The translations under genes were made by a program, and so were the position numbers. This document shows positions 6,412 to 7,403 of a DNA stretch of 7,403 bases, in pieces. The notes beneath the pieces are model-generated. The model did not search any database and was not told where the DNA came from. It was given only the letters and a program-made list of their open reading frames with translations. The stretch comes from Thermoplasmata archaeon (GTDB lineage: Archaea; Thermoplasmatota; Thermoplasmata; Lutacidiplasmatales; UBA184), in NCBI GenBank assembly GCA_030040625.1, contig JASHTI010000111.1, positions 1-7,403 on the forward strand, in the 5' to 3' direction. Position 1 is the stretch's first letter. Every line of letters begins with the position of its first letter.

Positions 6412-7403
6412 ATGGACGCCGCGCTCGTCCCGCTGCCGATGGCCTCGAGCCACCGCGGCCCGCTCTCCCCGGCGTGCACGCAGTGCGCGGAGGGCCGCAA
6501 GCTCGTCCTCTTCGTCACCGGCGTCTGCCGGTTCCGCTGCTTCTACTGCCCGGTCTCGCCGACGCGCAACCAGATCGACGTCGCCTACGCGAACGAGCGG
6601 AGGGTGACGTGCGACGACGACATCCTCGCCGAGGCGCGGGCGATCGGCGCCGGGGGCACCGGGATCACCGGCGGCGACCCGCTCGGGGTCGTCGACCGGG
6701 TCGAGCACTACATCCGGCTCCTGAAGGGGGCCTTCGGACCGGCGCACAACATCCACCTGTACACCCACGAGCCGAACCCGGAGAAGATCCAGCGGCTCGC
6801 GCGCGCCGGGCTCGACGAGGTCCGGCTGCACATCCCGCACTACCTGTGGGGATCGCTGCGGGGCGCGGGCGGCGCCTACCGGGCCGTGCTGGAGTCGGCG
6901 CCCGCGTGGGGCCTTCGTCGGGGCGTCGAGATCCCGGTCCTGCCGGAGAAGGCCACGGAGCTGCGCCGGCTGCTCCGCGCGCTGGAGGAGATCGGGGTCG
7001 ACTTCGTCAACCTCAACGAGCTCGAGTTCTCGGAGACGAACGAGGCGAACCTCCTCGGTCGTGGCTACCGGACCGACCCCGCCAACGGATGGGGGGTCCG
7101 CGGCTCCCGCTCCACGGCCGAGGGGCTGGTCCGGGGGCTGCGGCTCCGCGTGCCGCTCCACTACTGCTCCTCGCGGTTCAAGGACGGCGTCCAGCTCCGG
7201 CAGCGGCTGCGTCGGCGCGCGGAGCGGACGGCGCCGAGCTTCGCCGACCGGACCGAGGACGGCACCATCGTCCTCGGCGTCGTCGAGGCTGCGGACCAGC
7301 GCGACCTCACCCGGTGGGCCGCCCGGATCGCGGCGACCCTCGGGGCCGCTCCGGGAAGCTACCGTCTCGACCGCGCGGCCCGACGCGTCGAGCTCGCGCC
7401 GGG
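6412..7403 (+). CDS. Radical-SAM protein of an uncharacterised, mainly archaeal family (3' end outside window)
   Basis: The frame is open from ATG 6412 to the window edge, giving 330 residues without a stop. The radical-SAM cluster motif CX3CX2C is formed by C39, C43 and C46 (VTGVCRFRCFYCP), with the aromatic residue Y45 before the last cysteine as is typical. ITGGDPL at 85-91 is the GGE-like motif that holds the SAM amino group, with Asp in place of Glu. A further CxxC (C22, C25) precedes the core in CTQCAEGRKLVLF, and C252 lies in a late HYCSSRFKDGVQLR block; these might bind a second cluster or metal. The overall pattern resembles the archaeal proteins annotated as related to pyruvate formate-lyase activating enzyme (COG2108, from memory), whose reaction I do not know. 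No signal peptide or membrane segment is visible. ATG 6412 is preferred over the in-frame ATG at 6439 because it suits the candidate promoter and keeps CTQC well inside the protein. It is divergent from psmA, with no functional link shown. The fold is secure, the family likely and the function unknown. Confidence 0.88.
   Translation, partial: MDAALVPLPMASSHRGPLSPACTQCAEGRKLVLFVTGVCRFRCFYCPVSPTRNQIDVAYANERRVTCDDDILAEARAIGAGGTGITGGDPLGVVDRVEHYIRLLKGAFGPAHNIHLYTHEPNPEKIQRLARAGLDEVRLHIPHYLWGSLRGAGGAYRAVLESAPAWGLRRGVEIPVLPEKATELRRLLRALEEIGVDFVNLNELEFSETNEANLLGRGYRTDPANGWGVRGSRSTAEGLVRGLRLRVPLHYCSSRFKDGVQLRQRLRRRAERTAPSFADRTEDGTIVLGVVEAADQRDLTRWAARIAATLGAAPGSYRLDRAARRVELAP

Noticed and set aside
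6230..6607. Plus-strand open frame overlapping the start of the radical-SAM gene
   Set aside because: It is a different frame from the one carrying CX3CX2C, its translation is Arg/Ser/Ala-rich without motifs, and it crosses the divergent promoter region.
1..7403. Search for mobile elements, CRISPR arrays, tRNA or rRNA genes and foreign islands
   Set aside because: No terminal repeats, transposase motifs, regularly spaced repeats or tRNA-like sequences were seen by eye. Base composition and codon use look uniform across all five genes.

Overview
The window reads as chromosomal DNA from a very GC-rich archaeon. The archaeal evidence is an archaeal-type 20S proteasome alpha subunit, with a gate-region N-terminus very like that of Thermoplasma, and a radical-SAM protein of a mainly archaeal uncharacterised family. 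A/T-rich boxes of TATA type also lie about 25 bp upstream of expected transcript starts. Archaea that carry bacterial-type UvrABC repair and a PsmA like this one include the Thermoplasmatota, methanogens and haloarchaea. A high-GC Thermoplasmatota lineage is my best guess, but this is inference and not proven by the window.

Layout. Positions 1-143 hold no gene I can support. A TATA-like box at 144-150 precedes a plus-strand run of three tightly packed genes: a creatininase-family metal amidohydrolase (172-894, GTG start, probably leaderless), uvrA (902-3742) and uvrC (3739-5466). The gap between the first two is 7 bp, and uvrA and uvrC overlap by 4 bp (ATGA). psmA lies on the minus strand (5473-6231) and converges on uvrC, with only 6 bp between the two stop codons. 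A 180-bp divergent intergenic region (6232-6411) carries weak promoter-like elements in both directions. A radical-SAM gene (from 6412) then runs off the right edge.

How the genes work together. UvrA and UvrC are two of the three proteins of bacterial-type nucleotide excision repair: damage recognition and dual incision. uvrB is not in the window. UvrC keeps both nuclease centres but has no C-terminal helix-hairpin-helix domain, and there is no DNA between its stop and psmA that could encode one. PsmA forms the outer gate rings of the proteasome and belongs to a separate transcription unit. The creatininase-family and radical-SAM proteins have recognisable folds and metal or cluster motifs but no function I can assign. 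I see no mobile element, CRISPR array, tRNA or rRNA. Most of the window is ordinary housekeeping sequence with a few details worth checking.
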